DNA from: Thermodesulfobacteriota bacterium
GTDB lineage: Bacteria > Desulfobacterota > RBG-13-43-22
Assembly: GCA_025454185.1 (NCBI GenBank)
Contig: JALOOY010000074.1
Span: forward strand, 1-7,189
Direction: 5' to 3'
Length of the DNA: 7,189 nucleotides
Shown here: positions 6,125-7,189 of the stretch, in pieces
How positions within the stretch are numbered: the stretch's first letter is position 1
How the letters are laid out: each line of letters opens with the position of its first letter
Program-made: the position numbers and the translations under genes
Notes under the pieces: model-generated
Told to the model about the DNA's origin: nothing
Seen by the model: only the letters and a program-made list of their open reading frames with translations
Database searches by the model: none

Positions 6125-6917
6125 GATCGGCTCCGCGCTGTTCGAGTTTCAGATAACGGCAGGGAAAGGAAGGGAAGGTATAAACCACCTGGTCCCCCCG
6201 CATCTGAAAGAGACGGGTGCCGGCCCAGTAGAGTTCCGCCGACCAACGGGTCTGGGGTTCGAGCCAGCTTTCCCCATCGGCGGAGGCCAGGACGCGCAAA
6301 TCCCGGGGGTAATCTCTCAGGGAGGCCCCCAATTTCAGGATGATTCCCCTTACGGATTCCAAGCGGCCCAAATCCAGGCGGACGGCCATCCCGGGCGCCT
6401 GAGGCCGGAGCGTGGTCCAGCGGGTGTCAAGCTTTCCGTCGATAGCCTGATGAAGGTCCCGGGGGCTGTCCTCGGAGGTCAGCCTCCAACCGGAGCGATC
6501 GAGTCGCCTCCACGCCGGCTGCACCAGACGGCTGTAGACCCGATAGGGTCCGAAATCCCGGAACTGATAGGCGTTGTCGAAGTCCCAAACGAGGTTGGGG
6601 CGGCCGGCCGCTTGAACCAAGCGCTTGGCCTGACGCCACATCAGCAGGTCGAACAGAGGACGAGCGTGGAACTTCAGCCGATATGGAAAGAATGTCTGAT
6701 AACGCAGGCGGAAAATCCCCGACACCTCCGTGGCCGTCTGTTCGATCCGGCCTGGCTTCCCCAGTTCGGCCGGCGGATCGATGAAGACCACGCGCCAGTC
6801 TCGCGCGGCCAGCGCACGCGCGTAGTGGTGCTTCGAGACCTGGAGGCCCGCCCACGGCTGGGGCGAGATCACGAAGGCCAAGGGCTTCCCTAGTCGTCCA
6901 CCTCCGGATCGCGTCAT
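6012..6917 (-). CDS. Chimeric ORF: GT-B glycosyltransferase N-terminus fused to discoidin (F5/8C) domain
   Basis: 301 residues from ATG 6917. An upstream in-frame ATG at 6974 exists but lies inside the amidotransferase gene; the ATGA overlap favours 6917. Residues 15-36 (FVISPQPWAGLQ, then SKHHYARAL), VVFIDPP (43-49) and LVWDFDNAYQFRDF (109-122) match the N-terminal domain of a GT-B glycosyltransferase of about 370-400 residues. The donor-binding C-terminal domain is absent, so it should not be an active transferase. From FGPYRVYSR (122-130) the protein changes to a galactose-binding-like discoidin domain: SGWRLTSEDSP (142-152), AIDGKLDTRWTT (158-169), PGMAVRLDLG (175-184), YPRDLRVLASADGESW (203-218) and YWSIHELEV (268-276). 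The final 25 residues look non-native and run antisense into the membrane-protein gene. No signal peptide is visible, although discoidin domains usually act outside the cytoplasm. Codon style also changes near the junction. Probably a recombination product or assembly chimera, best treated as a non-functional remnant until shown otherwise. Confidence 0.7.
   Translation of the reverse strand: MTRSGGGRLGKPLAFVISPQPWAGLQVSKHHYARALAARDWRVVFIDPPAELGKPGRIEQTATEVSGIFRLRYQTFFPYRLKFHARPLFDLLMWRQAKRLVQAAGRPNLVWDFDNAYQFRDFGPYRVYSRLVQPAWRRLDRSGWRLTSEDSPRDLHQAIDGKLDTRWTTLRPQAPGMAVRLDLGRLESVRGIILKLGASLRDYPRDLRVLASADGESWLEPQTRWSAELYWAGTRLFQMRGDQVVYTFPSFPCRYLKLEQRGADPTFYWSIHELEVIAGQPVSRPNQQQGRPSLPRRSFRG
6914..6917 (-). 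promoter_or_regulatory. ATGA stop/start overlap (translational coupling)
   Basis: On the minus strand the amidotransferase stop TGA (6916-6914) overlaps the ATG (6917-6915) of the next gene. A GGGGCG stretch just upstream within the amidotransferase coding end could serve as ribosome binding site. This places the two genes in one operon and fixes the start of the downstream gene. Confidence 0.75.
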
Positions 6918-7189
6918 GGCGTCGCCCCGCGGCTTAACACGGCTTTGCGAACGCGCGAAATCCGCCCGACCCATTCCATGAATATCCGCCGTTGTTCCAG
7001 ATCGGTCTCGTAATTCGCATGCGGGACAGGTGGGGCGGACAGGATCGTCTCGAACTCCTCGGGCGAGAACCGGAGCTTCTTGGCGACGTAGGCGCGATCC
7101 TCCTCCTGCAGAACCTCGTCATAGGGCGGGCGCTGTAGCTCTGCCAGAGCGTCGTCACGGTTGATTTCGCCCGTCAGTATCAGGTTGGA
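6914..7189 (-). CDS. N-acetyl sugar amidotransferase, C-terminal 91 codons (cut by window edge)
   Basis: Open from the right edge of the window to TGA at 6914. The 91 residues include LILTGEINRDDALAEL (3-18), PPYDE (21-25), EEDRAYVAKKL (29-39), FSPEEFETIL (41-50), APPVPHANYETD (52-63) and a basic tail. The order of an R/D-D-AL-EL helix, PPYD, a KKL helix, S-EEFE and a PP-x2-H-x-x-Y motif matches the C-terminus of WbpG/PseA-type N-acetyl sugar amidotransferases. These use ammonia, often from a HisH-like glutaminase partner, to make acetamidino or amidated nonulosonic and di-N-acetyl uronic acid sugars for LPS or flagellin. The catalytic PP-loop part lies outside the window, so the exact subfamily cannot be set. 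The gene continues the polysaccharide theme and is translationally coupled to the chimeric ORF. Codon style (TCG, CGC, CCG) differs from the plus-strand genes. The start is beyond the window. Confidence 0.8.
   Translation of the reverse strand, partial: SNLILTGEINRDDALAELQRPPYDEVLQEEDRAYVAKKLRFSPEEFETILSAPPVPHANYETDLEQRRIFMEWVGRISRVRKAVLSRGATP

Noticed and set aside
5955..6893. A 312-codon plus-strand open frame over the discoidin region
   Set aside because: Its sequence is Pro/Gly/Arg-rich with no motifs, while the minus frame shows consecutive GT and discoidin motifs.
6918..6974. ATG 6974 as the start of the chimeric minus-strand gene
   Set aside because: Those 19 codons lie within the amidotransferase coding region in another frame; ATG 6917 gives the ATGA coupling and a normal GT-B N-terminus.
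6934..7158. A 74-codon minus-strand open frame with its own ATG
   Set aside because: It is out of frame with the amidotransferase C-terminus, which is open from the window edge and matches the family.

Overview
The window is a piece of a bacterial surface-polysaccharide (O-antigen or exopolysaccharide) locus. It is GC-rich overall, with strong use of CCC, CTG, CGG and GTC codons in the plus-strand genes. It carries an intergenic palindromic repeat of a type I associate with Deltaproteobacteria/Desulfobacterota, built around GTCATTGCGAG and GAAGCAATC. Taxonomy is an inference from codon style and this repeat only; a metagenomic origin is plausible.

Plus strand, 1-6124: four genes in the same direction. 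They are (i) the 3' nine-tenths or so of an asnB-type glutamine-hydrolysing asparagine synthetase; (ii) a radical SAM/SPASM protein; (iii) a GT4-type glycosyltransferase; (iv) a polytopic membrane protein of the GT-C type with a soluble C-terminal domain. They are separated by gaps of about 140-220 bases rather than tightly packed. The first gap holds a 146-bp MITE/REP-like element, the second a weak overlapping hairpin, and the third an AT-rich run of degenerate TTTCGG/TTTCGAA words.

Minus strand, 7189-6012: the C-terminal 91 codons of an N-acetyl sugar amidotransferase (WbpG/PseA type) are coupled by an ATGA overlap to a 301-codon gene. That gene joins the first ~120 residues of a GT-B glycosyltransferase to a discoidin (F5/8 type C) domain. 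The minus genes converge on the membrane-protein gene and overlap its 3' end by 113 bases.

Taken together, asparagine synthetase, glycosyltransferases, a GT-C-like membrane protein and a WbpG-like amidotransferase suggest synthesis of a nitrogen-modified (amide or acetamidino) surface glycan. The most notable region is 6029-6560. The second minus gene looks like a chimera whose junction sits at an FG-x3-VY motif. The same motif, in the same codon phase but opposite orientation, ends the recognisable part of the plus-strand membrane protein. I could not find a clearly new biological system. The best candidate for something unusual is this recombination, inversion or assembly-chimera site and the fusion ORF it creates.
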